A stretch of DNA of 64,000 bases from Acidobacteriota bacterium (lineage in GTDB: Bacteria > Acidobacteriota > Terriglobia > Bryobacterales > Bryobacteraceae): positions 472,570-536,569 of the forward strand of contig JAFDVZ010000003.1 of the NCBI GenBank assembly GCA_018268715.1. Direction: 5' to 3'. The position numbers and the translations under genes are program-made. Numbering within the stretch: the stretch's first letter is position 1; each line of letters starts with the position of its first letter. The notes under the pieces were generated by a model. It saw nothing but the letters and a program-made list of their open reading frames with translations. It was not told the DNA's origin and searched no databases. Shown here in pieces: positions 26,450 through 35,343 of the stretch.

Positions 26450-28381
26450 TCACTTGTACAAAATCTTCGAATTCGAGGTTGGGACGGTAACGCATTCACG
26501 ATAGAAGTCGAAATGTTTCATCGTGATGGCGTGGGTGGGGCAGCGCGATGCGCACATGGCGCAGCGGATGCACGTTGTCTCATCCTTCATCATCACTCCG
26601 CCCAGCGAGTCGAGTTCGGCCGCACTCAGCGACGTCAGATCCGACTCCTCCACGCCGAAACCCTCGGCCGCCGTTTTGAGCCACTGCGGATCGGCGACCA
26701 GTTTGCTCAAGCCGACTAACCGGATCAGGTTCTCGGGGCACACGTCCACACAACCGTTGCAGGCGACGCAGATCGATGTGTCAAACACCGTGTCGACGTT
26801 GCAGCGAAGGCACCGCGCGGCCTGCCTTCTGGCATCGTCTTCGCCGTAGCTTACTTCGACGATTTCCAGGGACGCCGCACGTTTGTCGGTCGCGAGAGCC
26901 GGAGGGTTCTCACGCTCGAAGCGATTCCAACCTTCGGCCATGGTGTAGACGGCCGGTTTCCACTGTTTGCGTAACGCCACGTCGGTGCGCGTGCCGCGCA
27001 GGAAGTCGTGCATCGACCGGGCGGCAATCTGCGCCGACGCGATCGCGTCGATAAACAGCCGCGGCCCGTGGGCGACGTCGCCGCACGCGAAGACGTCCGG
27101 GGCCGTCGTCTGGTAGGTCTCGCGGTTCACCTTCACCAGGCCGCGCTCGGTTTCTACGCCGTCGCCGGACTGGAGGAAGGACAGGTCGGAGGTTTGGCCG
27201 ATGGCGAAAATCAAGGTGTCGGCGGGTATGTCCTCCACTTGAGATTCGTCGAAGGCCGGGTTGAAGCGGCCTTCTCCATCGAAAACAGACGTGCAGGCGA
27301 TTGTTCTGAGAGCCGTAACCTTTCCGTTCTCGCCCAGCACGACGCGTGGGCCGCGCCGATTGTGGAGGTGGATGCCCTCTTCCCCGCCCTCGATAATCTC
27401 TATCTCGTCGGCCGGCATCTCAGCGCGGCTTTCGAGACACACCACGTGCACTTCCTTGTCACCGCTCAGGCGCAACGCCGAGCGCGCGACGTCGAAGGCC
27501 ACCTGCTCACCGCGGCCCATCTCCTCGAGCGCTTCTCCGCGCTTGAGCAATTCGACCGGCCGGATCGCCGAACGCGCGACGTCATAGGCCACGTTGCCCC
27601 CGCCGATCACAACGATTTTGCGGCCGAGAGGAAGCGGTTCGCCTTCATTGAAGGCTCTGAGAAAATCCATGCCGTCGTAGACGCCGTCCAGATCAGCGCC
27701 GGGCAACGGCAGTTTCCGACCCTTGGGCAGGCCGATGCCGAGGAAAATCGCCTTGAAGCCTTCGCGGCGGAGACTCTCGATGGTCATGTCCCGCCCCAGA
27801 CGCATGTTGCACTTCAACTCGACGCCCAGCGAGACGATCGCGTCGATTTCATGCTGCACCAGGTCGCGAGGAAGACGGAACACTGGGACGCCCACTCGCA
27901 ACATTCCGCCCGGCTTGGCGCTCGCCTCGAAGACGGTAACCTTGTAGCCGACCTGGGCCAGATCGTGCGCGACTGTCATGCCGGCCACGCCCGCGCCGAC
28001 CACCGCCACCCGCTCATAGTCGCCGCGGTTGGGCGGCAACATGCGCTTGTCGGCGGCGTCACGATAGGTGGCGTAATCGCCCGTTTCGGGGCCAAACCTC
28101 TCCGTGACGAAGCGCTTCAGGGCTCGAATCGACACCGGAGAGTCGAGACTGCCACGCCGGCAATTCGCCTCGCACGGCGCGCCGCAAACCCTTCCGCAAA
28201 TGGAGGCGAACGGATTCGTGGCGCGCGCAATGCGGTAGGCGTCTTCATAGCGGCTTTCCGCGATCGCGTTCACGTACCCACAGGCATCCGTCTTCACCGG
28301 ACACGCGTGGCGGCACTTGACCATTTCCACCCAATAATCAGTGGCGTCAGGCACCCTAACTTGGAAGAAGCCGTTGTTCAT
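26450..28381 (-). CDS. GltD-like FAD/NAD(P) oxidoreductase with N- and C-terminal iron-sulfur domains
   Basis: 643 residues. The N-terminal cysteine domain (CRHACPVKTDAC, then ICGRVCGAPCEANCRRG) is the Fer4 region of glutamate synthase small subunit-like proteins. Two nucleotide-binding folds follow: VAVVGAGVAGMTVAHDL for FAD and IVVIGGGNVAYDVA for NAD(P)H. The C-terminus carries two 4Fe-4S motifs (ICVACNGCVDVCP and CIRCAMCASRCP). No glutamate synthase large subunit is near, and the gene lies inside a bc/cbb3 operon. It probably links NAD(P)H to a quinone or cytochrome acceptor, but the partner is unknown. Confidence 0.88.
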   Translation of the reverse strand: MNNGFFQVRVPDATDYWVEMVKCRHACPVKTDACGYVNAIAESRYEDAYRIARATNPFASICGRVCGAPCEANCRRGSLDSPVSIRALKRFVTERFGPETGDYATYRDAADKRMLPPNRGDYERVAVVGAGVAGMTVAHDLAQVGYKVTVFEASAKPGGMLRVGVPVFRLPRDLVQHEIDAIVSLGVELKCNMRLGRDMTIESLRREGFKAIFLGIGLPKGRKLPLPGADLDGVYDGMDFLRAFNEGEPLPLGRKIVVIGGGNVAYDVARSAIRPVELLKRGEALEEMGRGEQVAFDVARSALRLSGDKEVHVVCLESRAEMPADEIEIIEGGEEGIHLHNRRGPRVVLGENGKVTALRTIACTSVFDGEGRFNPAFDESQVEDIPADTLIFAIGQTSDLSFLQSGDGVETERGLVKVNRETYQTTAPDVFACGDVAHGPRLFIDAIASAQIAARSMHDFLRGTRTDVALRKQWKPAVYTMAEGWNRFERENPPALATDKRAASLEIVEVSYGEDDARRQAARCLRCNVDTVFDTSICVACNGCVDVCPENLIRLVGLSKLVADPQWLKTAAEGFGVEESDLTSLSAAELDSLGGVMMKDETTCIRCAMCASRCPTHAITMKHFDFYRECVTVPTSNSKILYK

Positions 28382-28393
28382 GGGGGAGCGCGC

Positions 28394-28690
28394 TCAGTGT
28401 TTGGAATCGCGAACGGCGAACAACACCACCGAAATTACGAAAGCGAAGGCCAGCGCCGCGACCACGTACATCAACCCGTTCGCATCGCCAGTCACCTTGT
28501 CCAGTTGTTGAACGAACTGGCCGCGCTCCGAGTGGCTGACTTCGCCATTGATGAACAAAATCAGGTAAGACGCCGCCGATACCCCGATCACCGGGATGGC
28601 GAGTTTCAGGAAACCTGGAACTTGCGTTCCTTCCTTCTCGGTGATCCAACCTCCGGCGTAATCCTTGATTTCCAGTTTCTTATCAGCCAT
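28394..28690 (-). CDS. Two-span small membrane protein of the cbb3 cluster
   Basis: 98 residues. A charged head with DYAGGWITEKEGTQVP precedes a span at about 26-47, a polar loop rich in Ser/Gln/Asp, and a second span at about 73-92 ending in RDSKH. It follows the CcoS-like gene with an 8-base overlap. It sits where ccoP normally lies, but no CxxCH is present, so at most it resembles the membrane anchor of CcoP. I do not recognise a family. Confidence 0.75.
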   Translation of the reverse strand: MADKKLEIKDYAGGWITEKEGTQVPGFLKLAIPVIGVSAASYLILFINGEVSHSERGQFVQQLDKVTGDANGLMYVVAALAFAFVISVVLFAVRDSKH

Positions 28691-28856
28691 TGTAGTTACC
28701 CTCGTCGTCGTCCCGCATCATCCTGTACTTGGGTTCCTCGCTATTCTTTCCCCAAAAGCCCTGCTTGCGCGACATGATAAGCCACACAAGGGTCAACAAG
28801 GTCAGGACAAAGAACATGAAATAGGCTAGAAACACGCTGGGATACATGTAGTCCAT
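28683..28856 (-). CDS. ccoS: CcoS-like (or CcoQ-like) single-span protein
   Basis: 57 residues from ATG 28856, eight bases after the CcoO stop. One span (about 8-29) is followed by SRKQGF and a tail with EEPKYRMMRDDDEG. The tail pattern, aromatic then acidic-Pro-x-(R/K)-hydrophobic-DDD, is that of CcoS, the cbb3 assembly factor needed for copper/haem insertion. By position after ccoO it could instead be CcoQ. The short length fits both. Confidence 0.7.
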   Translation of the reverse strand: MDYMYPSVFLAYFMFFVLTLLTLVWLIMSRKQGFWGKNSEEPKYRMMRDDDEGNYNG

Positions 28857-28864
28857 GGCATCGC

Positions 28865-29434
28865 CTACTTTTCGTAGTCGCCGTTCGGGCGCCAGTTCTT
28901 CGCGCGGCCCAACGTCTGAATGTAATCCACCAATGCGGTGAACTCTTCCGGATTCTCGACAATCCAGGGGAATGGGGGCATGATCGAGCCCGGCACCAGG
29001 TCGCGCGGATTGCGGAAGTGCGTCCGGTGCCATTGCGTGTCGTACTTGCCGCCGACGCGCGACAAGTCGGGGCCGGTCCGCTTGGTGCCGAACATGTGGG
29101 GGTAATCGTAGACGAACTCGTCCGGCGTCGAGATGGGACTACGAACGCCCTTCCAGCCGGAGCGAACCGTGTCCGCCAGGAGCGTACGAGTCTGTTGGGT
29201 ATGGCAGTACCAGCACCCCTCTCGGACATAGATCGCGCGCCCTTTCAGTTGGCGTTCGGTGTAGGCGACCAGCTTGCCGGTCGCCCCCTGCGACGGGTCG
29301 CTATTCTCAAACGGCTTCGACCAGCTCTTGTCGACCAGAGGAGGAACCACGGTAGTCAGGATGCCGCCGATGAAGAAGAACAACAGCGCGGCACCGACGG
29401 CGAAGGCAAAGTTAGAATCGGCTTTTCGTAGCAT
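28865..29434 (-). CDS. ccoO: cbb3-type cytochrome c oxidase subunit II (mono-haem CcoO)
   Basis: 189 residues. A single N-terminal span (about 10-30) anchors a periplasmic mono-haem domain whose site is CWYCH (Cys74, Cys77, His78), followed by the CcoO signatures DEFVYDYPHMFGTKRTGPDL and HFRNPRDLVPGSIMPPFPW; the Met of the last block is the likely axial ligand. It passes electrons to the CcoN haem b. It lies directly after ccoN with an 18-base gap. Confidence 0.95.
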   Translation of the reverse strand: MLRKADSNFAFAVGAALLFFFIGGILTTVVPPLVDKSWSKPFENSDPSQGATGKLVAYTERQLKGRAIYVREGCWYCHTQQTRTLLADTVRSGWKGVRSPISTPDEFVYDYPHMFGTKRTGPDLSRVGGKYDTQWHRTHFRNPRDLVPGSIMPPFPWIVENPEEFTALVDYIQTLGRAKNWRPNGDYEK

Positions 29435-29452
29435 GGCTTCGTGTCCTCCTTA

Positions 29453-30859
29453 TCAGGCTGCTTCGGGGTTATCCTTCGCCCCAACGATCGTGGCCAGGAT
29501 GTTATAGGCAAACGACACGATTCCGGTGAACATCAGGATGCCCGAGAAGAAGCGGACCAGCCACACCGGCTGAAGCGCCTTCACAGTGTCGATGAACGGG
29601 ATCGATACGTTATTCCACTGCCAGCCCTGCCAGAATCCGCCGAGCCAAAGAGTTACAAAGAACCCCAGGCCGCCGACCATCAGGAACCAGAAGCTCCAGT
29701 TGGCGAGGGTATCGGAGAAGAGTTTGCACTTAAACATGCGCGGCACCGTGTAGTAAGTGCCTGCGATCGCGAAGAACGAGAATGCGCCCAACACCGCCAT
29801 GTGGGCGTGGCCCGGAATCCAGTCAGTCTTGGAGACGATGGCGTTGACCGTCCGAAGGCTGTGCATCGGCCCCTGGAAACAGGTGAGCAAATAGAACACG
29901 ACGCCGGACATGAGAAACTTCAGAGGCACGTTCTCGCGTAGTTGATGCCACTGGCCCTGCATGGTGGCAAAGAAGTTATATACAACGGCCCATACCGGGA
30001 TCAACAGCATGACCGAAAAGGCGATCGAGATAGTCTGGAGCCATTGTGAGATCGGCCCGTGCAACATGTGGTGCGCGCCAGTCCAGACATACACGAACGC
30101 CAGCGACCAGAACCCGATCATCGACAACTTATGACTGTGCAGTGGCGAATTGGAAGCCTTCGGGATATAGTAGTACGCCAGCGCAAGACCAATGGGGGTA
30201 AAAATCAGTCCGACTGCGTTGTGGACGTACATCCAGTTCAGATTGGCTTGGTTGACGCCAGTGGCAAACAGCACCGCGAAGTTGCCGGTGAGATAAACGA
30301 AAGCGGTCCACAGGATGGTTCCCATGATGTACCAGATGGAGACATACATCTGGTCGTACTTACGTGACGCGATCGTCATGAAGATATTCAGCCCGAACAT
30401 GATCCAGGCGATCACCACCAGAACATCCTCCCAGGTGGGCAGTTCGGCGTATTCCAGGCCCTGGTTATAACCCATCAGAAGCATCACGACAGCGCCGAGG
30501 ACGATAACATTCCACAGCGCGGCAGTGGCGACGCCCAACTTCTCACTCCACAACTTCACGCCGCACAGGCGCGGGATCAGGTAAAATGCGAGGCCCATAT
30601 CCGCGGCGAGCAACCATCCAAACAGCATTCCGTTGACATGGAGCGGGCGCAACCGTCCGTAGGTCAGATACTGCACTGTGCCGAGCAACTGCGGCCAGAC
30701 GAACTTGGCCGCGATCGTCACGGCGATAATCCCAACGATGAAGAAGTAGGCGATCGAGCTGATCAGGAACCACTTAGCGGTCGTATCCTCGTGGACGACC
30801 GCAGCGCCGCCGGCCGAAATGGACGGCGACGCCTGTACACGGCTAGTATCCTCTGGCAT
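29453..30859 (-). CDS. ccoN: cbb3-type cytochrome c oxidase subunit I (CcoN)
   Basis: 468 residues and about 12 membrane spans. Conserved haem-copper residues appear as [20 protein letters not shown] (low-spin haem His), [24 protein letters not shown] (CuB His and the cbb3-type cross-linked Tyr region), [10 protein letters not shown] (CuB histidine pair) and [13 protein letters not shown] (high-spin and low-spin haem histidines). It reduces oxygen to water at the binuclear centre, and the family typically has high oxygen affinity, suggesting respiration at low oxygen. It overlaps the seven-haem cytochrome gene by 17 bases. Confidence 0.96.
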   Translation of the reverse strand: MPEDTSRVQASPSISAGGAAVVHEDTTAKWFLISSIAYFFIVGIIAVTIAAKFVWPQLLGTVQYLTYGRLRPLHVNGMLFGWLLAADMGLAFYLIPRLCGVKLWSEKLGVATAALWNVIVLGAVVMLLMGYNQGLEYAELPTWEDVLVVIAWIMFGLNIFMTIASRKYDQMYVSIWYIMGTILWTAFVYLTGNFAVLFATGVNQANLNWMYVHNAVGLIFTPIGLALAYYYIPKASNSPLHSHKLSMIGFWSLAFVYVWTGAHHMLHGPISQWLQTISIAFSVMLLIPVWAVVYNFFATMQGQWHQLRENVPLKFLMSGVVFYLLTCFQGPMHSLRTVNAIVSKTDWIPGHAHMAVLGAFSFFAIAGTYYTVPRMFKCKLFSDTLANWSFWFLMVGGLGFFVTLWLGGFWQGWQWNNVSIPFIDTVKALQPVWLVRFFSGILMFTGIVSFAYNILATIVGAKDNPEAA

Positions 30860-32657
30860 TTAAGGTCCTCGCAGGAAGCTTTACGTTGATACTGCGGATG
30901 AAATTGACCAGGTCGCCCACGTCATTTTGGGTCAACCCGTAGTCGACCCAGGACGGCATGGCCGTGCCCTGGACGCCGTACATAATCGATTGGAACAGGC
31001 GGTGATCGTCCACGCTGTTGACAAACGCCGTGTTCCGCAGGTTCCGCGGCCGTGGGAGAATGTCAAGAGAGTTCGGGCCTTTACCGTCCGCTTTCTTACC
31101 ATGGCAACCCGAGCAACGAACCACGAACGTCTTCTCTCCACGTGCGATCGAGTCAGCGGCCGAAGCCACTGGGTTCTTATCGGGGGCCTGGAGAGGCTTA
31201 ATCTCCTTCCGCGGCTCCTTGGTAAACGTCGTGAAGACGTACTGAAGCAGGGAGTTAACCTGATCGTCTTTCAACACCCCGCCCCACGGCGGCATATTCG
31301 TGCCGGAAACACCCTTCTTGATTGAGTTCGTCAGACGTTCTGTGGTCTTCGAGTTAATGAACCCGGCCTTGGTCAGGTCGCGCGGATAGGGATCGAGATA
31401 CCACGCAATCGGTCCGTGACCGTCGCCCTTCTCTCCGTGACAACGCTGGCATAGAGCCTTATAGGTGTCGGCGGGAGCCGCCGCGGTCAGTTGCGGCTTC
31501 TGTGCTACCAGGAAGGCGGTCATTGCGCGAAAGTCGGAGTCCGGAAACCGGAAAGTCGGCATAATGGAGTCCGCGGTCCGCGATTTCGGATCCTTGAAGT
31601 GATCGTAGATCCACTCGGCGTCGCGCTCAGCCCCTTCATATGTGAGGTCCGGAGCGATTCCGCCGTCGCGGTCCAGGACTTTGTGGCAGGCGCCACACGA
31701 GTGTTGGTCGATCAGTTCCCTGCCTTTGGCGACCAACGCCGGCCCAGTCATTTCGGGAGCGGACGGCGCAGGCCCTTCGGCCGGCTTCTTGAGGTTCAGC
31801 ACCGCCTCATAACGGGCCAACCCCGTCTCGGCGAAGTTCATTCCCCTGCGACTCTTGAGGAATATGACCAGCGCCTTCACATCATCCGGCTTCAGATGGA
31901 AGTTCGGCATGATAGAGGTAGCCATATTGGCGGTCGGGTCAACCACCGATTCCCAAAGATAATCGATGCGGAACTTCTTGCCCACCTCGGTCAACTCCGG
32001 GCCCAGGGTTCCGTCCGAGATCCCTTCTATCCGATGGCACCCGTAGCAATTCTGCGAGAAGAACAGCTTGCGCCCCTTGGCGACAAGCGGAGTCCCGGCG
32101 AAATTCTCCTCTGTGTGGCACTGAGCACAGTTGGCCTGCATGTACTCCTTGCCCTTCAGAAACGGCTTGAACTCCTTGCGCCACTGTTCCTGGACAACGT
32201 AGCCGAGCATCGGCTCGGTCCAATACTCGTCGTCGCCGTGCGCGTACTCCTGCTTCAGGCCGCGCCCCTGGCCGTCATGACAGACCGTGCAGCCGAAGTC
32301 GGTGAACTTATGCCGGCGCTCCCACTTGCCATTCGCTTGAACATCGCCCAGTTCGGCTGAATACGGGTGCGTCTTGATCGGCTGGGCATGCTGCATGAAT
32401 CGCGGATCGTCGGCAGCGATATGGCAGGTCGCGCAGCGATCGACGCGGGTGTCTCCGAACTGAGTCACGATCCGTTGCTCGATCCGCGCCTTGCGGCCCT
32501 CGAGCGCGGCCTTCTCCGAGTCGGTTTTGGCGAGCGATCGAGCCTGGTCGAAGTAAGCGGTCTGGTAGTTCTCCCATTTGTGGAAGAATTGATTGTAGAA
32601 CACGACCCCGTGAACAATGAGGATTACGAAACTGCCGATTGCGAGTGCTAGTCTCAT
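30843..32657 (-). CDS. Membrane-anchored seven-haem c-type cytochrome, likely bc-to-cbb3 electron carrier
   Basis: 604 residues. One N-terminal span (about 3-22) is followed by seven CxxCH sites with the first Cys at residues 75, 123, 177, 204, 321, 403 and 515. The last two are in separate CcoP-like class I domains with Met-bearing ends (NMPPWGG and AMPSWVDYG), and the fourth and fifth are similar tandem domains ending SIMPNF and SIMPTF. The region with haems 1-3 is unlike CcoP. It sits between cytochrome b and ccoN, and no other ccoP or cytochrome c gene is present, so it may serve as both cytochrome c1 and CcoP. All seven motifs look intact. Confidence 0.92.
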   Translation of the reverse strand: MRLALAIGSFVILIVHGVVFYNQFFHKWENYQTAYFDQARSLAKTDSEKAALEGRKARIEQRIVTQFGDTRVDRCATCHIAADDPRFMQHAQPIKTHPYSAELGDVQANGKWERRHKFTDFGCTVCHDGQGRGLKQEYAHGDDEYWTEPMLGYVVQEQWRKEFKPFLKGKEYMQANCAQCHTEENFAGTPLVAKGRKLFFSQNCYGCHRIEGISDGTLGPELTEVGKKFRIDYLWESVVDPTANMATSIMPNFHLKPDDVKALVIFLKSRRGMNFAETGLARYEAVLNLKKPAEGPAPSAPEMTGPALVAKGRELIDQHSCGACHKVLDRDGGIAPDLTYEGAERDAEWIYDHFKDPKSRTADSIMPTFRFPDSDFRAMTAFLVAQKPQLTAAAPADTYKALCQRCHGEKGDGHGPIAWYLDPYPRDLTKAGFINSKTTERLTNSIKKGVSGTNMPPWGGVLKDDQVNSLLQYVFTTFTKEPRKEIKPLQAPDKNPVASAADSIARGEKTFVVRCSGCHGKKADGKGPNSLDILPRPRNLRNTAFVNSVDDHRLFQSIMYGVQGTAMPSWVDYGLTQNDVGDLVNFIRSINVKLPARTLNARGY

Positions 32658-32668
32658 GTGTCAGCCTC

Positions 32669-33973
32669 TTATTTCCACGGGGAGACAAACTCCCAGTTGG
32701 CGCCGCGGAAGAACGTCCCTATGGCGACAAAGATCAGGTTCAGAACCACCAGCGTCAAGAAGATCGTGTTCGACAACAGCCTTTCTCTCGCGAACCACTT
32801 GCCGACGCCTCCAGCCCCTCGATCGAGGTATGGCGCGAGGATCAGCAGAATGACAAAGACCGTCGGCACCCCGATGCCGCCCCAGAAGGCCGAGTAGCTG
32901 ACCATCTCCTGAAGGCCCAGGAAATACCACGGCGCTTTCGCTGGATTCGGGGGGTGCATCGCGTTCACCGGCTCCTCCAGCGGCGCGTTGAACATCAGCG
33001 ACAGCGTCAGGATGACAGCAAGAGTCAGGACAAACACGAAGAGTTCCGCAATGACCAGGTTGGGCCAGGAAAACAGGCTCTTGTCTGGAACGTTGCCGAC
33101 CTTATTGAACGGCCCCCGGACGAATCCCTGCAAACCGTAGATCTTGTCCTTGGCCAACTGAACCGCTTTGACGGACACCTGAATCGGAGCCGGTCCGGCC
33201 ACCCCAGCGGCCTGGGGGATCGCGTCCGTCTCGGCAGGTCGAGAGAGGCCGCCGTCCTTGCGGATTCGCCAGAAGTGCACCGCGATGAAGAGCGACAACA
33301 CCGCCGGCAACACCGCGACGTGCAACACATAGAAGCGAAGCAGCGCCTCCTGTCCGACCGTGGCGTCACCCAGCAGAAGGAACTTCATATCCGCGCCCAC
33401 CACCGGAGCGTATCCTGCAATCGACGTGCCGACAGTGATCGCCCAAAAGGCCAACTGATCCCATGGCAGCAGGTATCCCGTGAAACTCATGAACAGTGTT
33501 AGCAGAAACAGAACGACGCCCAGGACCCAGTTGAACTCGCGCGGCTTCTTGTAGGAACCAGTGAGAAACACCCGGCACAGGTGCAGGAACACCAGCGCGA
33601 CCATGCCGTGAGCCGACCACCGGTGCATATTGCGGAGAAACGTTCCGAAAGCGACCGAGCCGCGCAGATCGAGCATGCGATCGTAGGCCTGAGTCGTGGA
33701 GGGCACGTAGTAGAACATCAACAGGATGCCCGTCACGATCAGGATCACAAACAGAAAGAAGGACATCAGCCCAAGGCCCAACGTGTAAAGCGGCCTCAGC
33801 GTGTTCTGGTGAACCTTCACCGGGTGGATATGCAGGAAGAAGTTCGTGAAACTGGTCTGCGACCGCTCCAGATCGCTGTGCGGAAGAGGGTTGCGGAATA
33901 GCGACGACCACATGTTGGACGGCATCTCGAGGATGCTGGTCCACAAACCTGGAGATTTCGTCTCTGTGCTCAT
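32669..33973 (-). CDS. Cytochrome b of a bc-type complex (full-length, fused b6/subunit IV type)
   Basis: 434 residues with eight spans. The b-haem histidines are seen in [22 protein letters not shown] and [10 protein letters not shown]...AVHFW, with the quinol-site motif [12 protein letters not shown] in place of PEWY, as in menaquinol-type complexes. A long loop between the fourth and fifth spans carries a Pro/Ala segment. It takes electrons from quinol and passes them to the Rieske protein, whose gene overlaps by four bases. The gene order Rieske, cytochrome b, multihaem cytochrome c matches bc complexes of Acidobacteria and related phyla. Confidence 0.93.
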   Translation of the reverse strand: MSTETKSPGLWTSILEMPSNMWSSLFRNPLPHSDLERSQTSFTNFFLHIHPVKVHQNTLRPLYTLGLGLMSFFLFVILIVTGILLMFYYVPSTTQAYDRMLDLRGSVAFGTFLRNMHRWSAHGMVALVFLHLCRVFLTGSYKKPREFNWVLGVVLFLLTLFMSFTGYLLPWDQLAFWAITVGTSIAGYAPVVGADMKFLLLGDATVGQEALLRFYVLHVAVLPAVLSLFIAVHFWRIRKDGGLSRPAETDAIPQAAGVAGPAPIQVSVKAVQLAKDKIYGLQGFVRGPFNKVGNVPDKSLFSWPNLVIAELFVFVLTLAVILTLSLMFNAPLEEPVNAMHPPNPAKAPWYFLGLQEMVSYSAFWGGIGVPTVFVILLILAPYLDRGAGGVGKWFARERLLSNTIFLTLVVLNLIFVAIGTFFRGANWEFVSPWK

Positions 33974-34461
33974 ACGGTGAGATAGCTCCCGGGCTCGACC
34001 TCGGTGTCCTTATCCACTTCGAGTTCGCCCGACGGGGCCAGCGACACCTTGAACCAAGGCAGCGCCTTCGGCGCGGGGCCGGCCGTGACGTTGCCGTCCT
34101 GGTCGTAGCGGGACCCGTGGCACGGACAGTTAAAGCCCGTGTCCGCGATGCCGACGATGCAGCCCAGGTGAGTGCAGGTGGTGGAGATCGCGGCAATCTT
34201 ATTGCCCTCACGGACGATGCACACTCGCTTGGTCTCAAGCGCGATGCGGGCGCCGGCGGGGAAATCGTCCGGCCGGCCGATGTTGAACCGCTGCGGCTGC
34301 CCGTAGGTCGCCCGCGGTTTGATGAAGACGAAGTTTGAGAAAGCGCTTAGCACCGCCGAGCCGAACAGCCCGAAACTGCTCAGCCAGCCCAACATGCGGC
34401 GGCGATTCATGCGAGGCTCAGCCTCGGTGTTGTGAGCTATGGCTTTGTGGACCACTGCCAT
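33970..34461 (-). CDS. Rieske [2Fe-2S] protein of the bc complex
   Basis: 163 residues from ATG 34461 (AAGGAG ten bases upstream); ATG 34410 is an alternative that avoids the overlap with the preceding gene. A twin-arginine segment (RRRMLGW) precedes one hydrophobic anchor (about 27-46). The cluster motifs are CTHLGC (Cys96, His98, Cys101) and CPCHGS (Cys112, Cys114, His115), with the disulfide cysteines present. It moves electrons from quinol to the c-type haem. The stop overlaps the cytochrome b start as ATGA. Confidence 0.94.
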   Translation of the reverse strand: MAVVHKAIAHNTEAEPRMNRRRMLGWLSSFGLFGSAVLSAFSNFVFIKPRATYGQPQRFNIGRPDDFPAGARIALETKRVCIVREGNKIAAISTTCTHLGCIVGIADTGFNCPCHGSRYDQDGNVTAGPAPKALPWFKVSLAPSGELEVDKDTEVEPGSYLTV

Positions 34462-34636
34462 CTTCGTTGCTCTCCTTCGAGTTATCCACTAGTTCTTCCA
34501 GGTCGGACCAGAAAACCTGGTACTTCGCGTCTTCCACATTTCGGAAGTAGTCCCGCTTGACGGCGAAGATGAAGATGCACGCGGCGCCGAGTCCCATCAT
34601 CAGACTGGCCGCCAGTGCGATCCACGTCAGTTCCAT
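34418..34636 (-). CDS. Second CcoS-like single-span protein at the operon head
   Basis: 72 residues from ATG 34636. One span (about 4-25) is followed by [24 protein letters not shown], a tail resembling the CcoS consensus (aromatic, acidic pair, basic/aromatic, acidic cluster), and a polar Ser/His-rich end. It lies 11 bases after the Rrf2 gene and its end overlaps the Rieske start by 44 bases if that start is right. With the 28683-28856 gene it gives two CcoS-like proteins in one operon, which is unusual; this one may instead be a bc-complex factor. Confidence 0.65.
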   Translation of the reverse strand: MELTWIALAASLMMGLGAACIFIFAVKRDYFRNVEDAKYQVFWSDLEELVDNSKESNEDGSGPQSHSSQHRG

Positions 34637-34647
34637 CCGCCGCTCCT

Positions 34648-35076
34648 CTAGTCCTGGTCTGGCGTGTCCTTGCCGGCTCGCGCCGCCAGGCGGGCGATGG
34701 TGGAGCGCTTCAACACGCTCGTCATCGCGTCCTGCGCTTCGGCCCATATGCAATGCGCCGGGCACCACTGCTTACGGCCACAACTATCTCCCGGAAGGAG
34801 ACAGGCGTTCAGATGCGTCGGTCCTTCGATGGCCTCCACCACGTCGAGCAGGTTGATCTGCTCGGGGGCGCGGGCCAGCGAAAACCCCCCGTTCATTCCG
34901 CGCTGCGAATCGATCAGCCTCGCCCGGGCAAGCGACTGCAGAATCTTGCTCAGGAAATGCTCCGGCACTTCACTCGCCTCGGCGAGCACATTGCGGTTCG
35001 GCCGACTGCCCGGCGGTAAGCCGGCCAGATGCACCATGATCCGCACGGCGTAATCGGCTGCGCGCGTTAGCTGCAT
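34648..35076 (-). CDS. Rrf2-family regulator with four-cysteine putative Fe-S site
   Basis: 142 residues from ATG 35076; the frame opens earlier but the Rrf2 fold starts with QLTRAADYAVRIM. The winged helix has SEVPEHFLSKILQSLARARLI and RGMNGGFSLAR (wing). The cysteines Cys92, Cys99, Cys105 and Cys109 lie in LNACLLPGDSCGRKQWCPAHC, a spacing near that of NsrR/IscR-type cluster ligands. It is first gene of the operon, so it probably senses nitric oxide, oxygen or iron-sulfur status and controls its own promoter. Confidence 0.9.
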   Translation of the reverse strand: MQLTRAADYAVRIMVHLAGLPPGSRPNRNVLAEASEVPEHFLSKILQSLARARLIDSQRGMNGGFSLARAPEQINLLDVVEAIEGPTHLNACLLPGDSCGRKQWCPAHCIWAEAQDAMTSVLKRSTIARLAARAGKDTPDQD

Positions 35077-35093
35077 GATTGGGGGAACAAAGT

Positions 35094-35134
35094 AAATTAG
35101 AGTCTTTTTGTCTGGTATTGTCAAGCCCTAATTT
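35094..35134 (-). promoter_or_regulatory. Sigma70-type promoter and AAATTAG inverted repeat ahead of the respiratory operon
   Basis: On the minus strand TTGACA (35119-35124) and TCTAAT (35096-35101) are separated by 17 bases, a near-consensus promoter in otherwise GC-rich DNA. Arms AAATTAG (35094-35100) and CTAATTT (35128-35134) form a perfect inverted repeat that overlaps the -10 element and brackets the -35 element, well placed as an operator for the Rrf2 protein encoded just downstream. The 5' leader to the Rrf2 start is about 15 bases. The rest of the spacer to 35343 shows nothing recognisable. Confidence 0.65.
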
Positions 35135-35343
35135 GGAGCGGACTACAAGTTTTTGCCAACACCGAAATGAGGTGTATCGCCGCACCGCGTAGAACGGGCC
35201 GTCAGGCTCCGGCTACACCCTTCGAAAGTGAACAGATGGTGGGCTCTCGCCGGGTCTCGTGATGCAGTCCTACGCGAAAGGTGACAGGCCAGAGTCAAAG
35301 GTTTCGAATGCGCAGGCGACGTGACCCGCTATAGACTGCGATC

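Noticed and set aside
27008-28777. 589-codon plus-strand frame opposite the GltD-like gene
   Set aside because: Shadow of a high-GC gene; it crosses three minus-strand genes and shows no domain.
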